Shown here: piece after piece, positions 50,991 to 63,007 of the stretch
Layout: each line of letters begins with the position of its first letter
Numbering within the stretch: the stretch's first letter is position 1
DNA from: Deinococcus piscis
GTDB taxonomy: Bacteria > Deinococcota > Deinococci > Deinococcales > Deinococcaceae
NCBI RefSeq assembly: GCF_014653275.1
Contig: NZ_BNAL01000004.1
Location: forward strand, 47,657 to 111,656
Reading direction: 5' to 3'
DNA: 64,000 bases
Notes under the pieces: generated by a model
The model's input: only the letters and a program-made list of their open reading frames with translations
What the model was told of the DNA's origin: nothing
Database searches by the model: none
Position numbers and translations under genes: made by a program

Positions 50991-51079
50991 AGGTCAAAGG
51001 GTCGAACAGTCTGAGGGTCCAAGGGTAAGGCGCGCTCTTGGCCCTCTCTTAGACTCTTAGTCCTTTAGACCCTTTGACA
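50991..51079. repeat. Imperfect 89-bp palindrome between lplA and polX
   Basis: GTCAAAGGGTC (50993-51003) is inverted exactly as GACCCTTTGAC (51068-51078). Inside, AGTCTGAGGGTCCAAG is imperfectly mirrored by CTTGGCCCTCTCTTAGACT. No T-tract follows on either strand. Variants of the words AAGGGTC and TTAGAC recur, as in dispersed intergenic palindromes. It lies downstream of polX and upstream of the lplA start, both on the minus strand, so it could also end polX transcripts. Confidence 0.65.
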
Positions 51080-51086
51080 AAACATC

Positions 51087-52619
<1,533 letters not shown>

Positions 52620-52653
52620 AACCCCCGCATGATAGAGGCTTGGGCGCAGCGAC

Positions 52654-53157
52654 CTAGCCTTCTTGGGCTTCCAGCAGCGCCGCCGCGTAGTGCCGGACCG
52701 AACGCTGATACCTCGGCAAATGTCCGGCCAGCAGGTGGAGGGCGTCGCTCAGGGCTTCCCGCTCACGGCCCAGGTCGGCCAGCATCAGGGCGCGAAAGAC
52801 CCGGACGGCCTCCCACCAGTCGTCCCGCTGCTCCAGCTCAGCGTCCAGCAGGGCCAGGCTCTCCTCTGGCCGCCCCAGGTTGCGCAGCGTGCTCGCCAGC
52901 TGGATAGTGGCCTGACGGCGGCGGGGTTCATCCAAGCCTGCCGTGAGAGCCACACGGTAAAAGGCCTCTGCGCCAGCTTCATCGCCGGTGCTGTCACGGG
53001 CGCCCGCTTGCTCGAAAGCGGCCAGCGCGGGGTGGGGAGCCTGGGCCGCCAGCGCATCCATCCGGCGGACCAGCTCAGCGGTGGGCAAAACGTCGGCCTG
53101 CTTCCACAGTGCCTCCACTTGCTGATGCCAGGTAGAAAGGTCTGAAGAAGTCGGCAT
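52654..53157 (-). CDS. TPR-like helical repeat protein
   Basis: The 167-residue all-helical protein has tetratricopeptide-like units such as HPALAAFEQAGARDSTGDEAG, AEAFYRVALTAGLDEPRRRQ and RPEESLALLDAELEQRDDWW. Such proteins serve as protein-binding scaffolds. No signal peptide or membrane segment is present. It lies 35 nt upstream of polX on the same strand and may be co-transcribed, though a functional link is not evident. Confidence 0.82.
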   Translation of the reverse strand: MPTSSDLSTWHQQVEALWKQADVLPTAELVRRMDALAAQAPHPALAAFEQAGARDSTGDEAGAEAFYRVALTAGLDEPRRRQATIQLASTLRNLGRPEESLALLDAELEQRDDWWEAVRVFRALMLADLGREREALSDALHLLAGHLPRYQRSVRHYAAALLEAQEG

Positions 53158-53205
53158 GCTCCTAGTCTGCCTGGAATCAGCCCCTTCGTATATCGGCCAG
53201 ATGGC

Positions 53206-53358
53206 CTAGCGTCCCCATATTCGGCCCAGCGCCACCACCACCGCCATCACGGCGTCCAGCAGGATATTGGTCTTCCAGAAGCGGCCATTGCGCTCACGCT
53301 GCTGCTCGTAGCGGTCACGGGGCGGTACTCGCTCGGTCCTCTTAGCACGCTTGCTCAT
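53206..53358 (-). CDS. 50-residue small membrane protein
   Basis: The ORF starts MSKRAKRTERVPPRDRYEQQ, followed by RERNGRFWK and a hydrophobic C-terminal helix (TNILLDAVMAVVVALGRIWG). A TAAACT box lies 6 nt before the ATG with no SD, the leaderless arrangement common in this window. The basic N-terminus and single C-terminal helix suggest a small tail-anchored membrane protein with its N-terminus in the cytoplasm. Function unknown. Confidence 0.7.
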   Translation of the reverse strand: MSKRAKRTERVPPRDRYEQQRERNGRFWKTNILLDAVMAVVVALGRIWGR

Positions 53359-53437
53359 GGGCAGAGTTTAGGACGTCTAGGCAATGTGAACCCCCGGCCC
53401 TCAGTTCATGAGCAGCCGGGGGGAACAAGAGAAGCTC

Positions 53438-53773
53438 TCAGCCCTGGCGGGTGTCCATCAATTCCACGTCGAAAATCAGCGTGGCACCGCCAGGAATCAC
53501 GCCGGGGATGCCGCGCGGGCCGTAGGCAAGGTCACTGGGAATGGTCAGGCGGGCTTTGTCGCCCACGCGCAGGCCCTGAAGGCCCTGGTCCCAACCCTGA
53601 ATCACCTGGCCGCCGCCCAACACGAACGAAATCGGTTCGCCCCGGTCACGGCTGGAATCGAACTTCTGGCCGTTTTCGAGGGTGCCGGTGTAGTGCACGC
53701 TCACGGTGTGGCCCTTTTCAGCCACGGCTCCACTGCCTTCTTGATACTTCTCGACTTTGAGTGCTTGGCTCAT
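53438..53773 (-). CDS. FKBP-type peptidyl-prolyl cis-trans isomerase
   Basis: The 111-residue protein is a single FKBP domain: VSVHYTGTLENGQKFDSSRDRGEPISFVLG, quoted here by its ends VSVHYTGTL and FDSSRDRGEP, then GGGQVIQGWDQGLQGLRVGDKARLTIPS and YGPRGIPGVIPGGATLIFDVEL. All active-site aromatic and acidic positions are present. There is no signal peptide, so it acts in the cytoplasm. TAGTCT lies 7 nt before the ATG (leaderless). Confidence 0.95.
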   Translation of the reverse strand: MSQALKVEKYQEGSGAVAEKGHTVSVHYTGTLENGQKFDSSRDRGEPISFVLGGGQVIQGWDQGLQGLRVGDKARLTIPSDLAYGPRGIPGVIPGGATLIFDVELMDTRQG

Positions 53774-53839
53774 GCCTTCCAGACTAGCGGTCAGGGCGCT
53801 TCCCGGCAGCGGGGCTGAACAAGCTCTAAACTTCAGGTC

Positions 53840-54436
53840 ATGCCGCCCGCTTCTTCTGGACCCTCACTTCAGCGGCCCAGTCCGTCCTTTTGGCAGGAAA
53901 GCTGGCCCTGGCTGCTGGGCACGCTGGCGCTGTGGCTGGTGCTGGGCTTCGGTGCGTCGCTCGCGCGGGTGAGCGGAGATTCCATGAACCCCACCCTCCG
54001 CAGCGGCGACACCCTGCTGCTACTGAAATATCCGCGCTGGCTGGACCCGGACTTTCCACGGCGCGGCAGTGTGGTCGTGTTCCGGGGACCGCCAGACAGC
54101 CCCTATGCCTATGCCACCCACACCCTGCTGGGGCTCGAATTCAAATCCCGCCCGGTGCACATCAAGCGGGTGCTGGCTTTGCCCGGCGATCAGATCGAGC
54201 TGCGCGGCGGGCAAGTGTGGGTCAATGGGCAGGCTCTGGCCGAAAACTACGCACCCGGCAGCTGGGTAGACGATCAGGCCCCCCGCACGCTGGCTGCCGG
54301 TGAGCTGTGGGTCATGGGTGATAACCGCCAGGTGGGCAGCAGTCTGGATTCGCGGGCATATGGTCCGGTCCGCGTGCGGGACGTACTGGGCGAAGTGCCC
54401 CAGCGGCTGTGGCCCGAACCAGGCCGACTGCCCTGA
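53840..54436 (+). CDS. lepB: Signal peptidase I
   Basis: The membrane protease removes signal peptides from exported proteins. The 198-residue protein has one N-terminal membrane helix (WLLGTLALWLVLGFGASLA), box B VSGDSMNPTL with catalytic Ser48, box D HIKRVLALPGDQIEL with catalytic Lys109, and box E MGDNRQVGSSLDSRAYGPV. One membrane span and this length are typical of the smaller bacterial enzymes. TAAACT lies about 8 nt before the ATG. Confidence 0.96.
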   Translation: MPPASSGPSLQRPSPSFWQESWPWLLGTLALWLVLGFGASLARVSGDSMNPTLRSGDTLLLLKYPRWLDPDFPRRGSVVVFRGPPDSPYAYATHTLLGLEFKSRPVHIKRVLALPGDQIELRGGQVWVNGQALAENYAPGSWVDDQAPRTLAAGELWVMGDNRQVGSSLDSRAYGPVRVRDVLGEVPQRLWPEPGRLP

Positions 54437-54557
54437 GGTTCCCTGCTTCAGCTGTCCCCATCTGGCCGACCTACATCGCCCAAAACCTGTGTCCGCATCA
54501 GCTTTCCATCAGCCCGGGCCAATCGAACGCTCATGCGCAGTTGCTACGGTTGCAAGT

Positions 54558-55079
54558 ATGAACTTCAAGCCCCAGATTGCCCTCGCTACGGCTGCTGCCA
54601 TGCTGGCCGCACCCGCTTCAGCTCAGCAGTACGTGACCTATACCGAAAATGCCCTGCCTTATACCGTGAGCCTGCCCGCCGACTGGTACGGCCTGCAAAT
54701 GAACGGCCCCGCCGGTGTGAACCTCACCTCGGCCCAAAAAGCGCCTTTTCTGCCGCTGATTCGCCTGACCTATATCCCCAAGACGGCTGCCGTCAACACG
54801 CTGCCCAAAGCCGTGGCCGCCTTTGAAAAAGAGCTGAGTGGCGGCGGCACCATCAACCTCAAGCGTCTGGGAGCCAAAGACGCCAGCTACGGCAACATTG
54901 CTGGCAAGGAAATGGAATATTCCCTAACCGGCGGCGGCAACGAATTGCGCGTGCGCCTGTGGATGGGCCTGGGTGCCAAGAACGTCTACGCTTTCCAGCT
55001 GATGGACAAGCCTGCCACCTACGCCGCCAACCGCGACAAGACCTTCAGCCCCATTCTGAAGTCGGTCAAGTTCAAGTAA
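54558..55079 (+). CDS. Exported hypothetical protein, PsbP/DcrB-like
   Basis: The 173-residue protein has a signal peptide (MNFKPQIALATAAAMLAAPASAQQ, cleavage after ASA) and a mature domain of about 150 residues: YTVSLPADWYGLQMNG, FLPLIRLTYIPK and GNIAGKEMEYSLTGGGNELRV. The opening and the beta-rich pattern resemble PsbP/DcrB-like ligand-binding folds, but this is a weak impression. TACGGT lies 7 nt before the ATG (leaderless). A strong terminator follows. Confidence 0.8.
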   Translation: MNFKPQIALATAAAMLAAPASAQQYVTYTENALPYTVSLPADWYGLQMNGPAGVNLTSAQKAPFLPLIRLTYIPKTAAVNTLPKAVAAFEKELSGGGTINLKRLGAKDASYGNIAGKEMEYSLTGGGNELRVRLWMGLGAKNVYAFQLMDKPATYAANRDKTFSPILKSVKFK

Positions 55080-55106
55080 GCCTGTCACTCAGACATAAGA
55101 CCTAAG

Positions 55107-55139
55107 AAAGGAGCGCCCCTCATGGGAAGCGCTCCTTTT
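55107..55139 (+). terminator. Terminator of the exported PsbP/DcrB-like gene
   Basis: AAAGGAGCGC (55107-55116) pairs perfectly with GCGCTCCTTT (55129-55138) around a 12-base loop and ends in TTTT. Confidence 0.92.
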
Positions 55140-55153
55140 GCCATTTCCCTGGG

Positions 55154-55321
55154 CTAGCGCCGCAGCCACAGCCAAGTGGCGGCAGCTGCCCCCAGACCGC
55201 CCAGGAACAGGGTCCGTACTGGGTCAGGTGCACCAGCGGTGCAGCGCTCGGTAGGCACCGGGTGCGGCCGATACCAGCCGCGTGAGGGCCGGGCCTCGGT
55301 ATCGAAGCTGACGAGGGACAC
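55154..55321 (-). CDS. Possible 55-residue small membrane protein
   Basis: Starting at the GTG at 55321 the frame reads MSLVSFDTEARPSRGWYRPH, continues PVPTERCTAGAPDP, and ends with a hydrophobic helix and basic tail (VRTLFLGGLGAAAATWLWLR). The coding-like reading extends 15 codons further upstream (VWKFPFTCPGRLP) without a standard start codon, so the true beginning may be atypical or lost. No SD or -10 box was found. The rest of the 357-nt gap (55140-55496) holds nothing else I can identify. Confidence 0.4.
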   Translation of the reverse strand: MSLVSFDTEARPSRGWYRPHPVPTERCTAGAPDPVRTLFLGGLGAAAATWLWLRR

Positions 55322-55496
55322 CGGCAGGCGGCCCGGACAGGTGAAAGGAAACTTCCATACTCCACGCTAGGACCCAGCCGCACACGCCGAACGGGTCAGG
55401 AGCTGCAGTTCAAAGCTTGCCGAAAGGCACGGCGCGGAGTTTTTCACACACTGCGCGGGGGTAGGCCTGTGTCCAGGTCTTCAGCCCTCCGGGGCA

Positions 55497-56387
<891 letters not shown>

Positions 56388-56506
56388 GATTGACCCTGAG
56401 CCGCTGCGGCAAGGTGAGCGGCCTTCCGCTCTGTGAGGACAGCCAGAGACGGCCACCAGCCCTGCCGTGACCACCATTCAGCCACCGCCCTCACCGCAGC
56501 CTTGTC

Positions 56507-58306
<1,800 letters not shown>

Positions 58307-58393
58307 TGCTCCGCAGTCTAGGGGAAAAGGCGGCGCAGCGCAGGTATAGGAGTCGTTGCCACCGGAAGCAGGCGTCACCCTAGGATATTCAGC

Positions 58394-59125
58394 ATGTCTT
58401 CTTCCCTGCTCTCCCGCATCGCCCACGCCGAAGCTGGGGCTCACGCAGCACAGGCTCCGGCAGGCCATGAGCGGTTCGGGCCATTGCTCGCCGTCTGGAC
58501 CGAGGACGCAGAGCCATTGGACACCGCCTGGCATGATGGCAGCCGCCCGCCTACACCGCAGGAGTGGGCCGCTTTCGAGATGTTTTGCAACCAGCACGGA
58601 CAGACGCCTACCGTTCACGCCCTGTCACACGCCGCACCCTCATTGCTGCCCACGCTGAACGGGCGCGGCTACCACTTGCAGGACCTGCTGCACCTTTACA
58701 CGCATGACCTGCGCGAATTGCCAGAGCTGAAGGCAGCACACGTCCGCCTCACCCACGACGCCGAAGCCTGGGCCAGGGTCGCCGCGCTGGGCTTTGGCAC
58801 GGGCACAGAGAGCATCATGCGGGCAGTCGCGCAGGCTCCCGGCAAGCGGCTGTGGTGGGCCGAGGTGGACAGTGCAAAAGCAGCGACGGGGGCTTATAGC
58901 CTGCTTGACGGTGTCGCCATGCTGCACGGCGCAGCCACGCGGCCAGAATTCCGGGGGCGCGGCCTACAATCAGGTCTGCTGGCGGCCCGCCTGCACGCGG
59001 CGAAGGGGGAAGGGGCCACGCTCGCCACGGTCATGGTGACCCCAGACACGGGCAGTGAGCGCAATGTGCTGCGGGCGGGGTTCAAGCTGACGGGCCTGCG
59101 CCTGACTTGGACGCGGCCCGCCTGA
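58394..59125 (+). CDS. GNAT family N-acetyltransferase
   Basis: The 243-residue protein has a C-terminal GNAT domain: [29 protein letters not shown] contains motif A ([14 protein letters not shown]), preceded by strands and followed by [18 protein letters not shown]. The N-terminal 120 residues look like a second, degenerate GNAT half, an arrangement seen in tandem GNAT proteins. The substrate is unknown. TAGGAT lies 7 nt before the ATG. Confidence 0.85.
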   Translation: MSSSLLSRIAHAEAGAHAAQAPAGHERFGPLLAVWTEDAEPLDTAWHDGSRPPTPQEWAAFEMFCNQHGQTPTVHALSHAAPSLLPTLNGRGYHLQDLLHLYTHDLRELPELKAAHVRLTHDAEAWARVAALGFGTGTESIMRAVAQAPGKRLWWAEVDSAKAATGAYSLLDGVAMLHGAATRPEFRGRGLQSGLLAARLHAAKGEGATLATVMVTPDTGSERNVLRAGFKLTGLRLTWTRPA

Positions 59126-59208
59126 GAAAAGCACCGAGTGGCAAGCTGATAGCTACAGGGTGTATCCGCCACTCCTGAGGCATTCACGCATTGCGCCTGC
59201 AAGCACTC

Positions 59209-59661
59209 TTACTTGGCAGCGATGCACTCGATTTCTACGCTGGCCCCTAGCGCCAAGCCCGACACGCCCAGGGTCGAACGGGCCGGATACGGCTTCACCA
59301 TCCAGGCGCCGTACACCTCGTTCATGGCCGCGAAATCCTGCATATCGGTGAGCATCACCGTGCATTTGACCAGGTGGGCGCGGGCATAGCCGTACCGCTC
59401 CAGCGAAGCTTCGATGTTGTCGAGCACCTGGCGGGTTTCGGCCTGCACACCGCCTGCCACCAGCTTGCCGTCCGCGCCGGTGCCAACTTTGCCCGACAGG
59501 TACAGGGTATTTCCGACCTCTACCGCGTCCGAAAAAGGCAGCGTGCCGCCCGACGGATGGTAAGTGATGGCCAGTGTCGGCGTGGGCGCGGGCACTTCAG
59601 CGCCGCCAGCCAGGGCCACCGGAACGAGCAGCAGGGGAACCAGCACAGTGAAGGGTTTCAT
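59209..59661 (-). CDS. Exported RidA-family protein
   Basis: RidA proteins hydrolyse reactive enamines and imines in the cytoplasm. The 150-residue protein has a typical signal peptide (MKPFTVLVPLLLVPVALAGG) ahead of a complete RidA domain: FSDAVEVGNTLYLSGKVG, ETRQVLDNIEASLERYG, KCTVMLTDMQDFAAMNEVY and the active-site RSTLGVSGLALGASVEIECIA, with the key Arg and final Glu present. Extracytoplasmic RidA is unusual. TACGGT lies 5 nt before the ATG. Confidence 0.88.
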   Translation of the reverse strand: MKPFTVLVPLLLVPVALAGGAEVPAPTPTLAITYHPSGGTLPFSDAVEVGNTLYLSGKVGTGADGKLVAGGVQAETRQVLDNIEASLERYGYARAHLVKCTVMLTDMQDFAAMNEVYGAWMVKPYPARSTLGVSGLALGASVEIECIAAK

Positions 59662-59723
59662 GCCTCACCGTAGCAAGGAACGCCGGGAATCTCCGGCGTC
59701 CCCTAAATTTTGCTGAGGGCAGC

Positions 59724-59760
59724 CCTCATCTGTCATCTCTAGGAGCGAAGGCAGATGAGG
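59724..59760. repeat. Inverted repeat downstream of the symporter operon
   Basis: CCTCATCTG (59724-59732) is inverted as CAGATGAGG (59752-59760) across 19 bases, 12 nt after the symporter stop on the minus strand. No T-tract follows, so its role as a terminator is uncertain. Confidence 0.5.
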
Positions 59761-59771
59761 AGACGTGAACA

Positions 59772-61475
59772 CTAGTGGACCTGGGCCGCGCCCGCACCAT
59801 CCGGGTAGCGCACACTTTCCACAATGGCCTGGGTTTCAGCGCTGGGCGGCGGGGTCAGACGACTGACCAGCAGCGACACAGCGACATTCAGCAGCAGGCC
59901 GATGGTGCCAAAGCCCTGCGTGCCGATGCCAAACAGGTACTGGTCAGGCGTGCCCGGTCCCCCAAGCGTCGGCGTGAAGTACCAGATGTAGGCGGCGGTG
60001 CAGACCAGGCCCACCAGCAAGCCCGCGGTTGCCCCCTGCCAGTTCATTCGCTTGTCGAAAATGCCCAAAATCAGCATCGGCGCGAAGGTGGCCGCCGCAA
60101 TCCCGAAGGCCATCGCCACTGTTTCGGCGACCAGCCCCGGCGGATTGATGCCGAAGTAAGCTGCAAGGACCGACGCCGCCAGCACGGTCAGGCGGCCAGC
60201 ATTCAGGCGGGCACTTTCGCTGGCATCTGGGCGCAGCAGCTTGTAGTAGATATCGTGCGCCACCGCTCCCGAGATGGTAATCAGCAGGCCAGAAGCGGTA
60301 GAGAGTGCCGCCGCCATTGCCCCAGCAGCCACCAGGCCAATCACCCAGGGAGCCAGACCAGCGATTTCGGGGGTCGCCATCACGAGGATGTCGTTGTCAA
60401 AATGCAGTTCGTTGGCGTTCTTGGGGTCAGGGGCGCCGTCGGCGAGCAGGGCCTTGCCGGGGCGGTACTGAATGATGCCGTCGCCGTTTTTGTCGGCGTG
60501 CTTGAGCAGGCCAGTATTTTCCCACTTGGTAAACCAGCTCGGCGCTTCGGTGTAGACCGTGCCGTCCAGCCGGTTGATGAGGTTGGACTTGGCGATCACC
60601 GACAGGGCCGGAACGGTGGTGTACAGCACCGCGATAAAGCCCAGGGCATAAATCGCACTGGTGCGGGCTCCTTTGACATCCGGTGTGGTGAAAAACCGGG
60701 TGATGACGTGTGGCAATCCGGCGGTGCCCAGCATCAGCGCCATGGTCAGCGCCACCTTGTCGGTCATGGAGCGCAGCTGCTCGGTGTAGGCCGGAAAGCC
60801 CAGCTCAGACAGCAGGCTGTTCAGCTCGGGCACCATCCCCATAAAGGAAATCTGCGGCACCGGGTTCCCGGTCAGCTGCGCGCTCAGCATGATGGGCGGA
60901 ATGATAAACGCCAGAATCAGCACCAGATACTGGGTCACCTGCGTCCAGGTAATGCCTTTCATACCCGATAGTCCCGCATAAAAGAACACGATGACAGCCC
61001 CCAGCATCACCCCGATATCCACCGATACGTCCAGCGTGCGTGAAAACACCACGCCCACCCCGCGCATCTGCCCGGCAATGTAGGTCATGGAAATCAGCAC
61101 GGCAGTCAGGGCAGCCAGCCCCCGCAGCAGGTTAGAGCCGTAGCGGTCACCCACGAAATCCGGCACCGTGAACTTGCCGAATTTGCGCAGAAAAGGAGCC
61201 ACCAGCAGCGCCAGCAGCACATAGCCGCCGGTCCAGCCCATCAGGTACATGCTGCCGTCGTAGCCCAGCGAAGCCACGATGCCCGCCAGCGACAGGAAGG
61301 ACGCCCCCGACATCCAGTCAGCGGCAATGGCCATGCCGTTCCACACGGGCGCGATGCCCTGACCCGCCACATAAAAGCTCTTGGTGTCGCGCACGCGGGT
61401 GGCATAAGCAATGCCGATATACAGGGCGAAGGTGGCGATAATCAGCCCGTAAGTCCACAGTTGAACGTCAGTCAC
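59772..61475 (-). CDS. Sodium:solute symporter, large subunit (VC_2705 subfamily)
   Basis: The 567-residue protein has about 13 membrane helices of the SSS family: SFYVAGQGIAPVWNGMAIAADWMSGASFL at the N-terminus, GAMAAALSTASGLLITISGAVAHDIYY in the family core. An insert near residues 270-330 holds HADKNGDGIIQY, an EF-hand-like DxNGDGxI loop. Together with the small DUF4212 subunit gene directly upstream this fits the two-gene VC_2705 symporter type, relatives of ActP; acetate or another organic acid is likely but unproven. I use the GTG at 61475, just after the upstream stop and preceded by a G-rich SD. Confidence 0.9.
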   Translation of the reverse strand: MTDVQLWTYGLIIATFALYIGIAYATRVRDTKSFYVAGQGIAPVWNGMAIAADWMSGASFLSLAGIVASLGYDGSMYLMGWTGGYVLLALLVAPFLRKFGKFTVPDFVGDRYGSNLLRGLAALTAVLISMTYIAGQMRGVGVVFSRTLDVSVDIGVMLGAVIVFFYAGLSGMKGITWTQVTQYLVLILAFIIPPIMLSAQLTGNPVPQISFMGMVPELNSLLSELGFPAYTEQLRSMTDKVALTMALMLGTAGLPHVITRFFTTPDVKGARTSAIYALGFIAVLYTTVPALSVIAKSNLINRLDGTVYTEAPSWFTKWENTGLLKHADKNGDGIIQYRPGKALLADGAPDPKNANELHFDNDILVMATPEIAGLAPWVIGLVAAGAMAAALSTASGLLITISGAVAHDIYYKLLRPDASESARLNAGRLTVLAASVLAAYFGINPPGLVAETVAMAFGIAAATFAPMLILGIFDKRMNWQGATAGLLVGLVCTAAYIWYFTPTLGGPGTPDQYLFGIGTQGFGTIGLLLNVAVSLLVSRLTPPPSAETQAIVESVRYPDGAGAAQVH

Positions 61476-61476
61476 G

Positions 61477-61773
61477 CTATTCCCCCACTCCGAACTGCCG
61501 GTCAAGCGCCGCCATCCGGTTGGCATAGATGGCGATCAAGGCTATGAACGCGTAAATGGCACCGTTATGCCCAATCCAGAAGCCCAGCGGCCCACCCAAG
61601 ATCTGAAAGCGGTCCAGGGTTGGTGCCAGCAACACGCCCAGGCCGATGCTCACAAACAGCCATACGGCCAGCAACCCCAGCGTAAGTCGCAAGGTGGCCT
61701 GCCAATACTGCTGACGTCGGCGCTGCTCCTCGGCGGGGATGCTGGGCGCAAGAGAAGTCGGAGTCTGGGTCAT
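61477..61773 (-). CDS. DUF4212 small subunit of the sodium:solute symporter
   Basis: The 98-residue protein has two membrane helices: QQYWQATLRLTLGLLAVWLFVSIGLGVLL and GGPLGFWIGHNGAIYAFIALIAIYANRMAALDRQFGV (in part: PLGFWIGHNGAIYAF). This is the recognised pattern of DUF4212 proteins, always found beside VC_2705-type symporters and probably a subunit. A strong SD (AGGAGG, 6 nt) precedes the ATG, and the large-subunit GTG follows its stop almost immediately. Confidence 0.92.
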   Translation of the reverse strand: MTQTPTSLAPSIPAEEQRRRQQYWQATLRLTLGLLAVWLFVSIGLGVLLAPTLDRFQILGGPLGFWIGHNGAIYAFIALIAIYANRMAALDRQFGVGE

Positions 61774-62049
61774 ACGGTCCTCCTATCGGAAAAAAGCAAG
61801 GCTCAGAAAAAGGACCAGCCAAAGCAGTGTGGCTGGAAACAGGGCCCTGGAAGCAGGCTTGTCCCAAACATCCAGAGAAGAAGAATTGTGGGGTGTGGAA
61901 CTTAAATGTAACACTTCACCCTCCGGCGGGGCAAGTATTTGTTAAGCCGTTACACATTGTCAGGATTCATTCAGAAGCTGCCAGGTGGATTTCTGCATCA
62001 GACGCTATGCCCACGGGCAAAATTCCCACCGACTGCTATGCTGCGGCGT

Positions 62050-62415
62050 ATGCTGCTGAGCGCCATTCGCTTCTGGCTGGGGCTGAATGTGGTCCTGCTG
62101 CCGCTGATCCTGCTGCTGCGTGCCCAGACCCCACAGGCTTCGCCCCTGACGCCTGCTGGGGTGCTGTGGACCCTGGGACTGAGTGGCGCCGGCTTTGCGC
62201 TGGGGCTGGCCTTTGCCCGATTTTGGCCGTTGAGCGGCTCTCCCATGGCCCGCGCCATCCGGACCGCGCTCATCACGCTGCCTGCCATGGGCCTGGCGAT
62301 GGCCTTGACCCTGACCTTACAGCCGCCTGTCACGGCGCTGATCCTGCCGCTGGCGGCCTTTCTGGGGTCACAGTGGCGTCTGCCGATAGACTCCGCCGCG
62401 CCCTCAACGCGCTGA
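62050..62415 (+). CDS. Hypothetical membrane protein
   Basis: The 121-residue protein has four hydrophobic segments (FWLGLNVVLLPLILLL, VLWTLGLSGAGFALGLAFA, ALITLPAMGLAMALTL and PVTALILPLAAFLG) with a short basic loop after the second. No family is recognised. The ATG at 62050 lies 7 nt after TATGCT (leaderless); an ATG four codons earlier overlaps that box and is less likely. Confidence 0.72.
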   Translation: MLLSAIRFWLGLNVVLLPLILLLRAQTPQASPLTPAGVLWTLGLSGAGFALGLAFARFWPLSGSPMARAIRTALITLPAMGLAMALTLTLQPPVTALILPLAAFLGSQWRLPIDSAAPSTR

Positions 62416-62807
62416 GCCTGGGCACTGTCAAAGCTGGGCAATCCCAAAGGACCCGAACTGACCCCCTCTCCCCTCCCTCAATCACGCCATGCCGTGACCT
62501 GCTGGGCGCGCTGCATAGGCTGAGCTTGCAGCAAATGCGTCCTTCTTTTGGCAAATGCTCCAGGGTGGCTTTGCCCGGCAAGCCCTGAACAGCTACGCAA
62601 CAGCTCTGGCAGCCAGAAGGCGGACAGCCCGTGTGCCAGCTGCCAGCACAGCGGGACCGCGCCGAACACAAGCGGGAACAGCTGCAGTTAAGCGACTTCC
62701 CCCGGCCCCGCACCCTGCCCGGCTGGCCCCAACAGACACGCCCCGCACTCAAGGGTGTTGACCACTCGGGCAGGTCACGCTAGGATTCGGCTGAAACATT
62801 TCCCGCT
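62416..62807. other. Intergenic region with no clear gene
   Basis: This 392-nt gap between a membrane protein gene and tRNA-Leu must hold the tRNA promoter; TTGACC (62758-62763) is a candidate -35 with TAGGAT (62781-62786) as -10 at 17 nt spacing. An open stretch at 62589-62783 reads like protein (QLWQPEGGQPVCQLPAQRD) but has no proper start, so it is at most a remnant. Confidence 0.45.
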
Positions 62808-62890
62808 GCCGGCGTGGCGGAATTGGTAGACGCACTTGACTCAAAATCAAGCGGGAAACCGTGGGGGTTCGAGTCCCCCCGCCGGCACCA
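62808..62890 (+). tRNA. tRNA-Leu (CAA)
   Basis: An 83-nt class II tRNA with acceptor GCCGGCG/CGCCGGC, anticodon loop CTCAAAA (CAA), a variable arm, T-arm GTTCGAGTC and encoded CCA. A terminator follows. Confidence 0.95.
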
Positions 62891-62901
62891 CCCTGGCCTC
62901 A

Positions 62902-62927
62902 GCCCCTGCATATCAGCGGGGGCTTTT
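62902..62927 (+). terminator. Terminator of tRNA-Leu
   Basis: GCCCCTGC (62902-62909) pairs with GCGGGGGC (62916-62923, one wobble), followed by TTTT. Confidence 0.85.
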
Positions 62928-63007
62928 GCTTGAGATTCCGGTTCGGGAGGCCATCTTCTCCCGGGGACACCATCTTCAGGGCCGTCACGTGGCATGCTGA
63001 ACAGAGA

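Noticed and set aside
62330..62752. 140-codon minus-strand Cys/Arg-rich frame
   Set aside because: Composition is typical of antisense or out-of-frame reading and it overlaps the real membrane protein gene and the tRNA promoter.
62589..62783. Protein-like open stretch before tRNA-Leu
   Set aside because: It has no standard start except an internal GTG without signals; the region also contains the probable tRNA promoter. Mentioned only as a possible remnant.
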